Counted from the first letter of the stretch, positions 9,220 to 19,238 are shown. The stretch is 64,000 bases of DNA from Streptomyces sp. CC228A (GCF_021390935.1 NZ_JAJPUI010000001.1:1054001-1118000), one strand, 5' to 3'. Notes: generated by a model not told the origin, from the sequence alone. Numbers and translations: made by a program.

Positions 9220-9229
9220 GCGGGTGGCG

Positions 9230-10474
9230 TCAGGCGCCCGCCCTCCGCTTGTTCCACACGTCGAAGCCGACCGCCGCGAGCAGCACGAGGCCCTTGATCA
9301 CCTGCTGCCAGTCGGTGCCCACGCCGACGAGGTTCATGCCGTTGTTGAGCACGCCGAGGACCAGACCGCCGATGATGGCCCCCAGGACGGTCCCGACGCC
9401 CCCGCTCATCGACGCTCCGCCGATGAACGCGGCGGCGATGGCCTCCAGTTCGAAGGTCACCCCGGCCTTCGGGGAGGCCGCGTTGAAGCGGGCCGCGAAG
9501 ACGAGACCGGCGAGGGCCGCGAGCATGCCCATGTTGAGGAACACCGCGAAGGTCACCTTCCTGTCCTTGACGCCGGACAGTTTCGCGGCGGGCAGGTTCC
9601 CTCCGATCGCGTACACGTGGCGGCCGATCACCGCGTTGCGCATCACGTAGCCGAAGCCGACCAGCAGCGCGGCCAGGATCAGCAGGACCACGGGCGCGCC
9701 CTTGTAGCTGGCGAGCAGCAGGCTGGTGACCAGGACGGCGGCGACCAGCGCCGTCACCTTGAGCGCGAACAGGCCCGCGGGGAGCGTCTCCAGGGCGAAC
9801 TCCCGCTGGCGACGGCGGTCCCGCACCTCCTGGAACACCACGTAGGCGATCAGCCCCAGGCCGAGGAGCAGGGTGAGATTGTGGTAGTTCGTCTGCGGGC
9901 CGACCTCGGGCAGGAACCCGTTGGCGACCTGCTGGAGCCCTTCCGGGAAGGGGCCGAGTGTCTGGCCCTTGAGGAAGATCTCCGTGAGCCCGCGGAACAG
10001 CAGCATCCCGGCGAGGGTCACGATGAACGACGGTATGCCGACGTACGCGATGAAGAATCCCTGGAGCGCGCCCGCGACGGCGCCGAGGAGCAGGGTGAGG
10101 AGCACCGCGACGGGCCAGGAGACCCGGTGCTCGACCATGAGCACCGCCCCGACGCCGCCCACCAGGGCCATGAGGGAGCCCACCGACAGGTCGATGTGCC
10201 CGGAGATGATGACGATCATCATGCCGATGGCCAGGATGAGGATGTAGCTGTTCTGCAGCACCAGGTTGGAGACGTTGCGCGGTAGCAGGAGGTCGCCGCC
10301 CGTCCAGACCTGGAACAGGAGCACGATCAGGCCGAGCGCGAAGAGCATCCCGTACTGGCGCATGTTCCGCCGGACGCCGTCCAGGAGGACCCGGCCCACC
10401 GGTGTCCCGGTGGACGGGGGTCCGCTGTCCCCGGGCGCCGGGGCGTTCGTCCTCGTGCCGACTTCGGTGCTCAT
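9230..10474 (-). CDS. mmsB: Multiple-monosaccharide ABC transporter permease
   Basis: A 414-residue integral membrane protein of the ribose/xylose-type (BPD_transp_2) permease family, with roughly ten hydrophobic segments after a polar N-terminus. The conserved [14 protein letters not shown] loop near residue 100 and the [17 protein letters not shown] loop near the C-terminus are family hallmarks. The start at 10474 overlaps the stop of the ATPase gene (ATGA), so they are coupled. With the upstream ATPase and ChvE-like lipoprotein it forms an importer. The flanking ara genes and shared operator suggest L-arabinose as substrate, although this family also handles xylose, glucose and galactose. 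Confidence 0.92.
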   Translation of the reverse strand: MSTEVGTRTNAPAPGDSGPPSTGTPVGRVLLDGVRRNMRQYGMLFALGLIVLLFQVWTGGDLLLPRNVSNLVLQNSYILILAIGMMIVIISGHIDLSVGSLMALVGGVGAVLMVEHRVSWPVAVLLTLLLGAVAGALQGFFIAYVGIPSFIVTLAGMLLFRGLTEIFLKGQTLGPFPEGLQQVANGFLPEVGPQTNYHNLTLLLGLGLIAYVVFQEVRDRRRQREFALETLPAGLFALKVTALVAAVLVTSLLLASYKGAPVVLLILAALLVGFGYVMRNAVIGRHVYAIGGNLPAAKLSGVKDRKVTFAVFLNMGMLAALAGLVFAARFNAASPKAGVTFELEAIAAAFIGGASMSGGVGTVLGAIIGGLVLGVLNNGMNLVGVGTDWQQVIKGLVLLAAVGFDVWNKRRAGA

Positions 10475-12189
10475 GCCTGGTGCCCTTCGCTGGAGGCGGG
10501 GTCTGCGCTGACCGCCGGTGGTGCGGGGGTGTCCTGTGTCATGTGCCGCATCAGCACTTCCTGGGTGGCGTCCTCGCGGGAGACCTCGCCGGTCAGCCGT
10601 CCGGCGGCCATGGTGTAGACGCGATCGCACATGCCGAGCAGTTCGGGCAGCTCGGAGGAGATGAGGAGGATCGCCTTGCCCTCGGAGGCGAGCCGGTCGA
10701 TGACGGTGTAGATCTCGTACTTGGCCCCGACGTCGACTCCGCGCGTGGGCTCGTCGAGGATGAGGACGTCCGGTCCGGCGAGGATCCACTTGCTGAGGAC
10801 GACCTTCTGCTGGTTGCCGCCGGAGAGCCGGCCGACCGGTTCGAGGACGTTCGGGGCCTTGATGTTCATGGTCCGCCGGTACTGTTCGGCCACCTTGCGC
10901 TCCTCGTGCCCGTCCACGATGCCGCGGCGGGCGAGGGTGCCGAGGGACGCGAGGGAGATGTTCCGGCTCACGGAGTCCCCGAGGTCGAGCCCGTAGTGCT
11001 TGCGGTCCTCCGTGACGTACGCGATGCCGTGGGCGACCGCCTCGGGGACCGTACGGGTCCGTACCTCGCGGCCGTCCCTGAGCACGGCGCCCCGCTCGTA
11101 GCGGCCGTAGGAGCGGCCGAAGACGCTCATGGCGAGCTCGGTCCGGCCGGCCCCCATGAGTCCCGCGACGCCGACGATCTCGCCGCGGCGGACCCGGAGC
11201 GAGACGCCGTCGACGGCCTTGCGGCCGCGGTCGACCGGGTGGCGCACGGTCCAGTCCCGGATCTCCAGGGCGGGTTCGGCGTCGGTCGGGCCCTCGTACG
11301 GCGTGCGGTCGGGGAAGCGGCTGTCGAGGTCCCGTCCCACCATGCCGCGGATGATGCGCTCTTCGCTGGTGGCCGGGTCCCCGACGTCGAGGGTCTCGAT
11401 GGTCCGCCCGTCGCGCAGGATGGTGACGGAGTCCGCGATCCGGGCGATCTCGTTCAGCTTGTGCGAGATGATGATCATGGTGACGCCCTGGCTCTTCAGC
11501 TCCCGCATCAGCCGCAGCAGCTTCGCGCTGTCCTCGTCGTTGAGCGCCGCCGTGGGCTCGTCGAGGATCAGCAGCCGGACGTCCTTCGCCAGCGCCTTCG
11601 CGATCTCCACGAGCTGCTGCTTGCCGACCCCGAGGTCACCGACCCGGGTGCCCGGGTGTTCGTCCAGACCGACCCGCCTGAGCAGGGCGGAGGCGCGGCG
11701 CAGCGCCTCGTGCCAGTCGATGATCCCGCGCCGGGCCGGCTCGTTGCCGAGGAAGACGTTCTCGGCGATCGAGAGATGGGGGACGAGCGCGAGTTCCTGG
11801 TGGATGATGACGATGCCGCGCTGCTCGCTGGCCCTGATGTCCTTGAAGCGGCACGGCTCGCCGTCGAGGAGGATCTCGCCCTCGTAGGTCCCGTGCGGGT
11901 GGACGCCGGACAGGACCTTCATGAGGGTCGACTTCCCGGCACCGTTCTCTCCGCACAGGGCGTGCACTTCGCCGCGCCGCACGGAGAGGGTCACCTCGGA
12001 GAGCGCCCTGACCCCGGGGAAGGTCTTGACGATGGACCGCATTTCGAGGACGGGGCCGCCCTGGGACGTGACCGGGATCCCGGGGGAGTGCGGCGGGGCG
12101 GGGGTGCCGGGGGAGTGCGGCGGGGCGGGGGTGCCGGGGGAGTGCGGCGTGGCGGGGGTGCCGGGGGAGTGCGGCGCGGCGGGGGTCAC
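10471..12189 (-). CDS. mmsA: Multiple-monosaccharide ABC transporter ATP-binding protein
   Basis: A sugar-importer ATPase with two nucleotide-binding domains. The first has an intact Walker A (GENGAGKST) and [12 protein letters not shown]alker B; the second has the degenerate GLMGAGRTE loop usual for this class, followed by the LSGGNQQKV signature and [13 protein letters not shown] take the GTG at 12189, which overlaps the stop of the binding-protein gene, giving 572 residues. The first 40 or so residues are then a Pro-rich extension made of 9-residue repeats (PHSPGTPAP), encoded by a 27-bp tandem repeat. The ATG at 12042 (MRSIVKTF) is an alternative start that would remove it and give the usual length. 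Confidence 0.92.
   Translation of the reverse strand: MTPAAPHSPGTPATPHSPGTPAPPHSPGTPAPPHSPGIPVTSQGGPVLEMRSIVKTFPGVRALSEVTLSVRRGEVHALCGENGAGKSTLMKVLSGVHPHGTYEGEILLDGEPCRFKDIRASEQRGIVIIHQELALVPHLSIAENVFLGNEPARRGIIDWHEALRRASALLRRVGLDEHPGTRVGDLGVGKQQLVEIAKALAKDVRLLILDEPTAALNDEDSAKLLRLMRELKSQGVTMIIISHKLNEIARIADSVTILRDGRTIETLDVGDPATSEERIIRGMVGRDLDSRFPDRTPYEGPTDAEPALEIRDWTVRHPVDRGRKAVDGVSLRVRRGEIVGVAGLMGAGRTELAMSVFGRSYGRYERGAVLRDGREVRTRTVPEAVAHGIAYVTEDRKHYGLDLGDSVSRNISLASLGTLARRGIVDGHEERKVAEQYRRTMNIKAPNVLEPVGRLSGGNQQKVVLSKWILAGPDVLILDEPTRGVDVGAKYEIYTVIDRLASEGKAILLISSELPELLGMCDRVYTMAAGRLTGEVSREDATQEVLMRHMTQDTPAPPAVSADPASSEGHQA
12079..12185 (-). repeat. 27-bp minisatellite inside the start of mmsA
   Basis: About four copies of a 27-bp unit lie head to tail. 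Read on the minus strand they encode [13 protein letters not shown] 9-residue steps; the copy nearest the ATPase domain varies at GIPV. The period is a multiple of three, so changes in copy number keep the frame open. Confidence 0.85.
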
Positions 12190-13295
12190 CGCAGCTCGCC
12201 GGCGTCGATGTAGCCGGAGTCGACCAGCACCTGCCGGTAGTTCGACTTGTCGACGCTGACCGGGTCGAGCAGGTAGGCCGGGACCACCTTCCTGCCGTTG
12301 TCGTAGGTGGTCTCGTCGTTGGTCTCGGGCTTCTCGCCGGCGAGGACGGCGGTCACCATGTCCGCGGCGACCTGCGCGAGTGCGCGGGTGTCCTTGTAGA
12401 CGGTCTGCGTCTGCTCGCCTGCGATGATCGACTTCACGGAGGCGACCTCCGCGTCCTGGCCGGTGACGATGGGCAGCGGCTTGTCCGCACTGCCGTAGTC
12501 GTCGGACTTCAGGGCGGACAGGATGCCGATGGAGATGCCGTCGTACGGGGACAGCACGGCGTCGACGCGGGCCGTGGAGTACGAGGAGGTCAGCAGGTCG
12601 TCCATGCGCTTCTGCGCCGTCCCGCCGTCCCAGCGCAGCGTGGTCACCTGGTTGAGCCGGGTCTGCTGGGAGCGAACGACCAGCTGCTTGGTGTCGAGGT
12701 AGGGCTTCAGCACCTTCATCGCGCCGTTGAAGAAGTACTTGGTGTTGTTGTCGTCGTTGGATCCGGCGAACAGCTCGATGTTGAAGGGGCCCTTCTTCGC
12801 GCCGCTCTCCAGTCCCAGCTTCTCGACGATGTACGAGGCTTGGAGCTCGCCGACCTTCGCGTTGTCGAAGGACGCGTAGTAGTCGACGTGGGGCGAGCCC
12901 AGGATGAGCCGGTCGTAGGCGATGACCGGGATGCGGGCGTCCGCGGCCTGCTGGAGGACGTTGGACAGGGCCTCGCCGTTGATGGCGGCCACGACGAGGG
13001 CGTCGACGCCCTGGGTGATCATGTTCTCGATCTGCGCGACCTGCTGGTCGGGGTCGTCCTCGCCGTACTGCAGGGTCGTGGAGAAGCCGGCCTTCTCCAG
13101 GCTCGCGGTCATGTTGCGGCCGTCGGCGATCCACCGCTCGGAGGACTTGGTGGGCATGGCGATGCCGATGGTGAGGTCCTGCTTGTCCTTCGAGTCCTGG
13201 CTGCCCCCCTCGCTGTCCTGTCCGCAGGCGGTCAGAAGCAGGGCGCAGCTGGTGGTCACGGCCAGGAGGGCGGATACGGATCGGAACTTCTTCAT
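12186..13295 (-). CDS. chvE: ChvE-like multiple-sugar-binding lipoprotein
   Basis: A 369-residue substrate-binding protein of the periplasmic-binding (type 1) fold, anchored outside the membrane as a lipoprotein: a short signal peptide ends in the lipobox LLTAC with C24. Conserved elements include [42 protein letters not shown] and [13 protein letters not shown], typical of ChvE-type binding proteins for arabinose, galactose, glucose and xylose. It is the first gene of the chvE-mmsA-mmsB operon, is transcribed away from the LacI regulator, and has an operator in its promoter. The location beside araBAD points to L-arabinose. Confidence 0.93.
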   Translation of the reverse strand: MKKFRSVSALLAVTTSCALLLTACGQDSEGGSQDSKDKQDLTIGIAMPTKSSERWIADGRNMTASLEKAGFSTTLQYGEDDPDQQVAQIENMITQGVDALVVAAINGEALSNVLQQAADARIPVIAYDRLILGSPHVDYYASFDNAKVGELQASYIVEKLGLESGAKKGPFNIELFAGSNDDNNTKYFFNGAMKVLKPYLDTKQLVVRSQQTRLNQVTTLRWDGGTAQKRMDDLLTSSYSTARVDAVLSPYDGISIGILSALKSDDYGSADKPLPIVTGQDAEVASVKSIIAGEQTQTVYKDTRALAQVAADMVTAVLAGEKPETNDETTYDNGRKVVPAYLLDPVSVDKSNYRQVLVDSGYIDAGELR

Positions 13296-13431
13296 GGGCG
13301 TTACCTGGCAATCCCGTCGTCGAGGGCGGCTCCGGCCGGGACGGCCTCAGCGGCGGCGCGTGTCCCCGCACCACCGGGACGGCACCGCTCCGGCTGGGTG
13401 GCCGGGGCGTCCGCACCCCGGTCGAGCTAGA

Positions 13432-13460
13432 TTGTTAGCGCTCACAACAGCGTGATACAA
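13432..13460. promoter_or_regulatory. chvE promoter with LacI-type operator
   Basis: TTGTTAGCGCTCACAA (13432-13447) is a near-perfect palindrome typical of LacI operators. On the minus strand TTGTAT (13460-13455) is followed after 17 nt by TAACAA (13437-13432), a -35/-10 pair in which the operator covers the -10. The same operator motif recurs at araB and at the GH62 gene. It lies about 75 bp upstream of the divergent LacI gene, which it may also control. Confidence 0.75.
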
Positions 13461-13521
13461 GAGGCGCTAAGGTTTTTCTCGCATCGATACGCAGCCGTGA
13501 GCAGGGAGAGGGAAGGCAAAC

Positions 13522-14574
13522 GTGGCGCATCCCGCGGAAGGCGTCCGCCCCCCGACGATGGCCGACGTCGCACGGGAGGCCGGGGTCTCCCACCAGACCG
13601 TCTCCCGCGTGCTGAGCGGTCACCCGAACGTGCGCGCGGCCACCCGCGAGCAGGTCACCCTGGCCATCGACCGGCTCGGCTACCGCCGCAACTCCGCCGC
13701 GCGCGCCCTCGTGACGCGCCGCACGAGGACGCTGGGCGTCATCGCCGTCAACACCGCCCTCTACGGCCCCGCCAGCACCCTGACCGGCCTTGAGGAGGCC
13801 GCCCGCGAGGAGGGCTACCTCGTCTCGACCGTCAGCCTGCGCTCGGGAGGGGGGCAGGGGCAGGGGCTCAAGGACGCCATCGACCACCTCGCGGCCTGGG
13901 GCGTGGAGGGGGTCGTCGCCATCACCCCGCAGCGCTCCCACGTGCAGGCGCTCGCCGAACTGGACGCGCCCTTCCCCGTGGTCACCGTGGAGGGAGGCCA
14001 CCAGTTCGACCTGCCCGGGGTCTCCCTCGACCAGGAACGCGGCGCCCGCATGGTCACCGAGCACCTGCTCGCCGCCGGGCACGCCAACGTCTGGCACGTG
14101 GCGGGGCCCGACGACTGGCTGGAGAGCGAGGCCCGGACGGCGGGATGGCGCGCCGTCCTGGAGGAGAGCGGCATCCGCCCGCCGCGCGTGCTGACGGGGG
14201 ACTGGAGCCCGCTGTCCGGCTACCGTGCGGGGCAGGAACTCGCGGGCCTCGCCCTGAGCCGCCGGGGGGCCACGCCCGTCACGGCCGTCTTCGTCGCGAA
14301 CGACCAGATGGCCCTCGGCGTCCTGCGGGCGCTGCGCGAGGGCGGCATCCGCACCCCCGCGCAGGTGGCCGTCGCCGGCTTCGACGACATCCCGGAGGCC
14401 GAGTACTTCCCTCCGCCGCTGACGACGGTCCGCCAGGACTTCGCCGCCATCGGGCGCCGCAGCATCGGGCTGCTGGTGGACCATATCGAGGGACGCGCCC
14501 GGAAGGCCGAGCACCTCCTGGTCGAACCGCAGCTCATCATGCGCGCGAGCACCCGCCCCCCGTACGAGCCCTGA
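13522..14574 (+). CDS. LacI-family regulator of the arabinose regulon
   Basis: A 350-residue repressor. The helix-turn-helix lies near residues 13-32 (MADVAREAGVSHQTVSRVL) and is followed by the hinge helix segment RRNSAARALVTRRT and a periplasmic-binding-like effector domain with the usual GFDDIPEAEYFPPPLTTVRQ stretch near the end. It sits between the divergent chvE operon and the araBAD operon, both of which carry near-identical operators, so I infer that it represses both and is released by L-arabinose or a phosphorylated product. A distant matching site before the GH62 arabinofuranosidase suggests it controls polymer breakdown too. The effector is not known from sequence. Confidence 0.88.
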   Translation: MAHPAEGVRPPTMADVAREAGVSHQTVSRVLSGHPNVRAATREQVTLAIDRLGYRRNSAARALVTRRTRTLGVIAVNTALYGPASTLTGLEEAAREEGYLVSTVSLRSGGGQGQGLKDAIDHLAAWGVEGVVAITPQRSHVQALAELDAPFPVVTVEGGHQFDLPGVSLDQERGARMVTEHLLAAGHANVWHVAGPDDWLESEARTAGWRAVLEESGIRPPRVLTGDWSPLSGYRAGQELAGLALSRRGATPVTAVFVANDQMALGVLRALREGGIRTPAQVAVAGFDDIPEAEYFPPPLTTVRQDFAAIGRRSIGLLVDHIEGRARKAEHLLVEPQLIMRASTRPPYEP

Positions 14575-14741
14575 CGCATGCCGGGCGGCTCGCGCCGCCG
14601 CCGCCCGGCCCCCGGGCGGGAGACCTCCTGCGGGAGGCCTCCGGTCGGTCGCGCGTCGCGGTGCGGCGTGCGTGCGACGGTGCGGGCGGGGGTGAGTGCG
14701 GGGGCGCCGGCGGGTGCGGGTGGGTGCGGGGGCGCTGGTCC

Positions 14742-14966
14742 GGGTGGTGCTGGGGCGTTGGTCGTCGGCTCGCTCGTGGTCTGGCGGTGTGCGGTTGCCG
14801 GTTCGCCCGCGCCGGTGTTGGGTCCGGGCGGCGTTGGATTCGGCAGCGTTGGGTGCGGCTGGCGCTGGTCGGGGTGGCGTTGGGTGCGGGTGGTGCTGGG
14901 TCGTTGGTTGTCGGCTCGCTCGTGGCCTGGCGGTGTGCGGTTTCCGGTTCGCCCGCGCCGGTGTCG
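14742..14966. repeat. Pair of 79-bp imperfect direct repeats, G/T-rich spacer
   Basis: Copy 1 (14742-14820) and copy 2 (14888-14966) are offset by 146 bp and differ at only a few positions. They lie in a 570-bp gene-poor stretch between the LacI gene and araB that is unusually rich in G and T on the plus strand. I see no coding function in them. Confidence 0.75.
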
Positions 14967-15003
14967 GTCTGCCGGTCGTCGGGGTGCGTGACCGGCTTCC
15001 CCC

Positions 15004-15033
15004 GCGTGCAGAGTGAGCGCTCACTCTGCACGC
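15004..15033. promoter_or_regulatory. 30-bp perfect palindrome with TetR-type core
   Basis: The 15-nt half site GCGTGCAGAGTGAGC is followed immediately by its exact complement. The core GAGTGAGCGCTCACTC looks like operators used by TetR-family repressors in actinobacteria. No TetR gene is adjacent. It lies 40 bp before the araB -35 region and might instead form a hairpin that shields araB from readthrough. Confidence 0.65.
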
Positions 15034-15072
15034 CCCCTTTTCCTCGTGTGCCGGACAGAACCGCTCTCGGTC

Positions 15073-15102
15073 TTGCCCCACAGGATTGTTAGCGTTAACA
15101 AT
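15073..15102 (+). promoter_or_regulatory. araB promoter with LacI operator
   Basis: ATTGTTAGCGTTAACAAT (15085-15102) is an 18-bp near-palindrome with one mismatched pair. TTGCCC (15073-15078) and TAACAA (15096-15101) are spaced by 17 nt, the same geometry as at chvE, with the operator covering the -10. Confidence 0.75.
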
Positions 15103-15145
15103 CTGAGTGCTCCTCCGGCCCTGCCCATCACGAGAGAGACCCACT

Positions 15146-16852
15146 GTGACCGCACCCGCCCTTCCCGACCCCGCGGACCGCCACCACCCCGGGGCCTGCA
15201 CCATCGGAGTCGACTTCGGCACCCTCTCCGGGCGTGCCGTCGTGGTCAGGGTCCGGGACGGCGCCGAACTCGGTTCGGCGGTCCACGAGTACCGCCACGC
15301 CGTCATCGACGACCGCCTGCCCTCCGCGGGAGCCCTGCTGCCGCCCGACTGGGCCCTGCAGCACCCCGAGGACTGGCGCGACGTCCTGCGCACCGCCGTT
15401 CCGGCGGCACTCGCCGACGCCGGAGTCGATCCGGCCCGCGTCATCGGCATCGCCACCGACTTCACCGCCTGCACGGTGCTGCCGACCACCGCGGACGGGA
15501 CCCCGCTCGCCCTGACCCCCGAGTGGGCCGACCGCCCCCACGCCTGGCCCAAACTGTGGAAGCACCACGCGGCCCAGGCCCAGGCCGACCGCATCAACAC
15601 CCTCGCCCACGCCCGCGGCGAGAAGTGGATCGCGCGGTACGGCGGCAGGATCTCCGCCGAGTGGCAGTACGCGAAGGCCCTGCAGGTCCTGGAGGAGGAC
15701 CCCGCCGTGTACGCCGCCTGCGCCCGCTGGATCGAGGCGGCCGACTGGATCGTCTGGCAGCTGACCGGCACCGAGTCCCGCAACGCCTGCACCGCCGGCT
15801 ACAAGGGCATCCACCAGGACGGGGCCTACCCGTCGCCCGCCTTCCTCGCCCGGCTCCACCCGGACTTCGCCGACTTCGCCGCCACCCGCCTGGAGCACCC
15901 GCTGTCCCCGCTGGGCTCCCGCGTCGGCGCCCTGAGCGGCCGGGCCGCGCACTGGACCGGACTGCCCGAAGGCATCGCCGTCGCCGCCGGCAACGTCGAC
16001 GCCCACGTCGCCGCACCCGCCGCGGGCGCCGTGGAGAACGGCCGGATGCTCGCCATCATGGGGACCTCCACCTGCCACGTCCTCAACGGCGCCGCACTCG
16101 CCGAGATACCCGGCATCTGCGGGGTCGTCGACGGCGGCATCGTCGAGGGCGCCTACGGCTACGAGGCCGGCCAGAGCGCGGTCGGCGACATCTTCGCCTG
16201 GTGGCTCCGCCAGGGCGTCCCGGACCACTACCGCGCCGAGGCCGAGGCCACGGGCGAGGACCTGCACGCGCTCCTGACCCGCAAAGCCGCCGACCAGCCG
16301 GTCGGCGCGCACGGTCTGGTCGCCCTGGACTGGATGAACGGCAACCGCTCCCCCCTGGTCGACCACCACCTCTCCGGGGTCATCGCCGGTCTGACCCTCG
16401 GCACCCGCCCCGAGGACGTCTACCGCGCCCTCCTCGAATCCACCGCCTACGGCACCCGCGTGATCGTCGAGAGCTTCGAGAGCGGCGGCATCCCCGTCGA
16501 GGAGTTCATCGTCACCGGGGGGCTGAAGAAGAACGCCCTGCTGATGCAGATCCACGCCGACGTGCTGCGCCGCCCCGTCTCCGTCGGCGCCTCCGACCAG
16601 GGGCCGGCGCTCGGCTCGGCGATCCACGCCGCCGTCGCCGCGGGCGCCTATCCCGACGTCCGCTCCGCCGCCTCCGCCATGGGCAGCGTCCAGCGCCACG
16701 CGTACGTGCCCGACCCCGTACGGGCGGACGCCTACGACGCGCTCTTCGGCGAGTACCGCGCCCTGCACGAGCACTTCGGCACCGGCACGGACCTCCTCCT
16801 GCACCGGCTGCGGCGGATCCGCAACGCCGCACGCGCGGCCACGGCCGGCTGA
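15146..16852 (+). CDS. araB: L-ribulokinase
   Basis: A 568-residue FGGY-family sugar kinase that phosphorylates L-ribulose to L-ribulose 5-phosphate, the second step of bacterial arabinose use. The N-terminal phosphate loop (GVDFGTLSGRAVVV), the DWMNGNRSP motif shared by ribulokinases, and the C-terminal VTGGLKKNALLMQI and GPALGSAIHAAVAAG adenosine-binding segments are all present. I use the GTG at 15146, preceded by GAGAGAG; the ATG at 15107 lies nearer the operator and has no ribosome binding site. It is the first gene of araB-araA-araD and is preceded by a LacI operator. Just after the stop the last codons are duplicated. Confidence 0.95.
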   Translation: MTAPALPDPADRHHPGACTIGVDFGTLSGRAVVVRVRDGAELGSAVHEYRHAVIDDRLPSAGALLPPDWALQHPEDWRDVLRTAVPAALADAGVDPARVIGIATDFTACTVLPTTADGTPLALTPEWADRPHAWPKLWKHHAAQAQADRINTLAHARGEKWIARYGGRISAEWQYAKALQVLEEDPAVYAACARWIEAADWIVWQLTGTESRNACTAGYKGIHQDGAYPSPAFLARLHPDFADFAATRLEHPLSPLGSRVGALSGRAAHWTGLPEGIAVAAGNVDAHVAAPAAGAVENGRMLAIMGTSTCHVLNGAALAEIPGICGVVDGGIVEGAYGYEAGQSAVGDIFAWWLRQGVPDHYRAEAEATGEDLHALLTRKAADQPVGAHGLVALDWMNGNRSPLVDHHLSGVIAGLTLGTRPEDVYRALLESTAYGTRVIVESFESGGIPVEEFIVTGGLKKNALLMQIHADVLRRPVSVGASDQGPALGSAIHAAVAAGAYPDVRSAASAMGSVQRHAYVPDPVRADAYDALFGEYRALHEHFGTGTDLLLHRLRRIRNAARAATAG

Positions 16853-16893
16853 CCGGCCGCAACGCCGCACGCGCGGCCACGCCGGCTGACCGG
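16820..16893 (+). repeat. Tandem duplication of the araB tail
   Basis: The 37 bp at 16820-16856, which encode the final residues and stop of araB, are repeated immediately at 16858-16893 with one G missing. The second copy is untranslated. Confidence 0.85.
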
Positions 16894-16975
16894 GGCGCCC
16901 CTTCGCGCCGCTCCGCCTCCCGGCCTGCCTCGCCCCGACCCGTCCGCCCCAGCACCTGCGAGGAGCACCATCGAC

Positions 16976-18484
16976 ATGACGCCCGCCCCTTCCGACCGCG
17001 AGATCTGGTTCCTCACCGGGAGCCAGGCGCTCTACGGCGACGACACCCTGGCCCAGGTCGCCGACCAGTCCCGCGCGATCTGCGACACCCTCGCCGGCCG
17101 GACCGAGATGCCCGTCCGCCCGGTGTGGAAGCCGGTCCTCACCGACGCGGCCGCCATCCGCAGGGTCTGCCTGGAGGCCAACGCCGAGGACCGCTGCATC
17201 GGCCTGATCGCATGGATGCACACCTTCTCCCCGGCCAAGATGTGGATCGCCGGCCTCGACGCCCTGAGCAAGCCCCTGCTGCACCTGCACACCCAGGCCA
17301 ACCGCCGGCTCCCGTGGTCCACCATCGACATGGACTTCATGAACCTGAACCAGGCCGCGCACGGCGACCGCGAGTTCGGCTTCGTCCAGACCCGCCTGGG
17401 CGTCCCCCGCAAGACGGTGGCCGGCCACGTCTCCACCCCCGGTGTGGTCGACCGCATCGCCGGCTGGGCCCGCGCCGCCGTCGGCCGGTCCGAACTCACC
17501 ACCCTCAGACTCGCCCGGTTCGGCGACAACATGCGCGACGTCGCCGTCACCGAGGGCGACAAGGTCGAGGCGCAGCTGCGGTTCGGCGTCTCCGTCAACA
17601 CCTACGGCGTCAACGACCTCGTCGCCGCGGTCGACGCCGCCCCCGACGACGCCGTCGCCGCCCTCCTGGAGGAGTACCAGGACCTCTACACCCTCGCCCC
17701 CGAACTGCGGCCCGGCGGTGAGCGCCACGACTCCCTGCGCTACGCCGCCCGCATCGAAGCCGGTCTGCGGGCCTTCCTCACGGAAGGCGGCTTCCGCGCC
17801 TTCACCACCAACTTCGAGGACCTCGGCGGGCTGCGCCAGCTGCCCGGCCTCGCCGTCCAGCGCCTGATGGCGGACGGCTACGGCTTCGGCGGCGAAGGGG
17901 ACTGGAAGACCGCCGCCCTGCTGCGCACGCTCAAGGCGATGGCCCACGGACTGCCCGGCGGCACCTCCTTCATGGAGGACTACACCTACGACCTCACACC
18001 CGGCCGGGAACTCGTCCTCGGCGCCCACATGCTGGAGGTCTGCCCCTCCCTCACGACGGCGGCGCCCGCCTGCGAGATCCACCCCCTCGCCATCGGCGGC
18101 CGCGAGGATCCCGTACGCCTCGTCTTCGACGCGGATCCCGGCCCGGCGGTCGTCGTCGGCCTCGCCGACATGGGGGACCGCTTCCGCCTCGTCGCCAACC
18201 GCATCGACGTGGTCGCCCCGCCCGAGCCGCTTCCCCGGCTCCCCGTCGCCCGGGCCGTCTGGCGGCCCCGCCCCGACCTGCGCACCTCCACCGAGGCGTG
18301 GCTGACGGCCGGAGCGCCCCACCACACCGTCCTGACCACCGCTCTCGGCGGCGAGGAGCTCGACGACCTCGCCGAGATGCTGCGGACCGAACTCGCCGTC
18401 GTCGACGAGCGCACCACCGTCCGGCACTTCACGCGCGAACTGCGCTGGAACCAGGCGTACCACCGTCTGGCCCAGAGCCTGTGA
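16976..18484 (+). CDS. araA: L-arabinose isomerase
   Basis: A 502-residue cytoplasmic isomerase converting L-arabinose to L-ribulose. The N-terminus [13 protein letters not shown] is the family signature. The Mn2+-site residues are recognisable as Glu in [12 protein letters not shown], Glu in [10 protein letters not shown], His in [11 protein letters not shown] and His in [10 protein letters not shown]. Length is standard. It follows araB after about 120 bp, which includes the duplicated araB tail, and is preceded by an AGGAG ribosome binding site. The gene completes the pathway with araB and araD in one operon. Confidence 0.96.
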   Translation: MTPAPSDREIWFLTGSQALYGDDTLAQVADQSRAICDTLAGRTEMPVRPVWKPVLTDAAAIRRVCLEANAEDRCIGLIAWMHTFSPAKMWIAGLDALSKPLLHLHTQANRRLPWSTIDMDFMNLNQAAHGDREFGFVQTRLGVPRKTVAGHVSTPGVVDRIAGWARAAVGRSELTTLRLARFGDNMRDVAVTEGDKVEAQLRFGVSVNTYGVNDLVAAVDAAPDDAVAALLEEYQDLYTLAPELRPGGERHDSLRYAARIEAGLRAFLTEGGFRAFTTNFEDLGGLRQLPGLAVQRLMADGYGFGGEGDWKTAALLRTLKAMAHGLPGGTSFMEDYTYDLTPGRELVLGAHMLEVCPSLTTAAPACEIHPLAIGGREDPVRLVFDADPGPAVVVGLADMGDRFRLVANRIDVVAPPEPLPRLPVARAVWRPRPDLRTSTEAWLTAGAPHHTVLTTALGGEELDDLAEMLRTELAVVDERTTVRHFTRELRWNQAYHRLAQSL

Positions 18485-18524
18485 GCACCCCCGCCACCTC
18501 CACCCCGACCAGGACGGAGCCCAC

Positions 18525-19238
18525 GTGAGCACCACCGTTTCCCGGGAACTGCGCCGAGAGGTCCTGGAGGCGAACCTCCGCATCCCCGAAGCCGGCCTGG
18601 CCACCCTCACCTGGGGCAACGTGAGCGGGGTGGACCGACGCGCCGGCGTCTTCGTCATCAAGCCGTCGGGTGTGGCCTACGACGCACTGAGCGAGGACGA
18701 CCTGGTCGTCGTCTCGCTGTCGGACGGGAGCGTCGTGGAAGGCCGTCTGCGGCCGTCCACCGACACGGAGACGCACCGGAGCCTCTACCTGGCCTTCCCC
18801 TCCATCGGCGGCGTGACCCACACGCACTCCACCCACGCCGTCGCCTTCGCCCAGGCCCGGCGTCCGATCCCGGTGCTCGGTACGACCCACGCGGACACCT
18901 TCAACGGTCCCGTCCCGGTCACCGCGCCGCTCACCCCCGAGCAGTGCGCCGCGGACTACGAGTACCACACCGGTCAGGTCATCGTGGACCTGCTGGAGGG
19001 CGACGACACCCGGGCCAGGGAGGTCCCCGGCGCCCTCGTCGCCCACCACGGGCCCTTCACGTGGGGGGCCGACGCCACCGGCTCCCTGGAGCACGCCGTC
19101 ATCTGCGAGGCGGTGGCCGAGATGGCCCTGCACACCATCGCCCTCGGCACGGTGGAACCGCCGCAGCACGTCCTGGACCGCCACTTCACCCGCAAGCACG
19201 GTCCGGGCGCCTACTACGGCAACCCGGCCTCCGCCTGA
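18525..19238 (+). CDS. araD: L-ribulose-5-phosphate 4-epimerase
   Basis: A 237-residue class II aldolase-fold epimerase that converts L-ribulose 5-phosphate to D-xylulose 5-phosphate and so feeds arabinose carbon into the pentose phosphate pathway. The zinc ligands appear as HTHSTHA and the later His in VAHHGPFTWG; the TWGNVSGVD, IKPSGVAYD and RPSTDTETH substrate loops are intact. The GTG start follows GGACGGAG 40 nt after araA. It is the last gene of the ara operon and faces the xylanase gene across a strong bidirectional hairpin. Confidence 0.95.
   Translation: MSTTVSRELRREVLEANLRIPEAGLATLTWGNVSGVDRRAGVFVIKPSGVAYDALSEDDLVVVSLSDGSVVEGRLRPSTDTETHRSLYLAFPSIGGVTHTHSTHAVAFAQARRPIPVLGTTHADTFNGPVPVTAPLTPEQCAADYEYHTGQVIVDLLEGDDTRAREVPGALVAHHGPFTWGADATGSLEHAVICEAVAEMALHTIALGTVEPPQHVLDRHFTRKHGPGAYYGNPASA

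Noticed and set aside
10402..12213. A 603-codon plus-strand frame opposite mmsA, ending in GGVRRGGGA repeats
   Set aside because: Antisense shadow; the repeats are the complement of the mmsA minisatellite.
15128..18661. A 1,177-codon open frame on the minus strand across araB and araA
   Set aside because: Antisense shadow of two clear enzymes; composition and lack of motifs argue against a gene.
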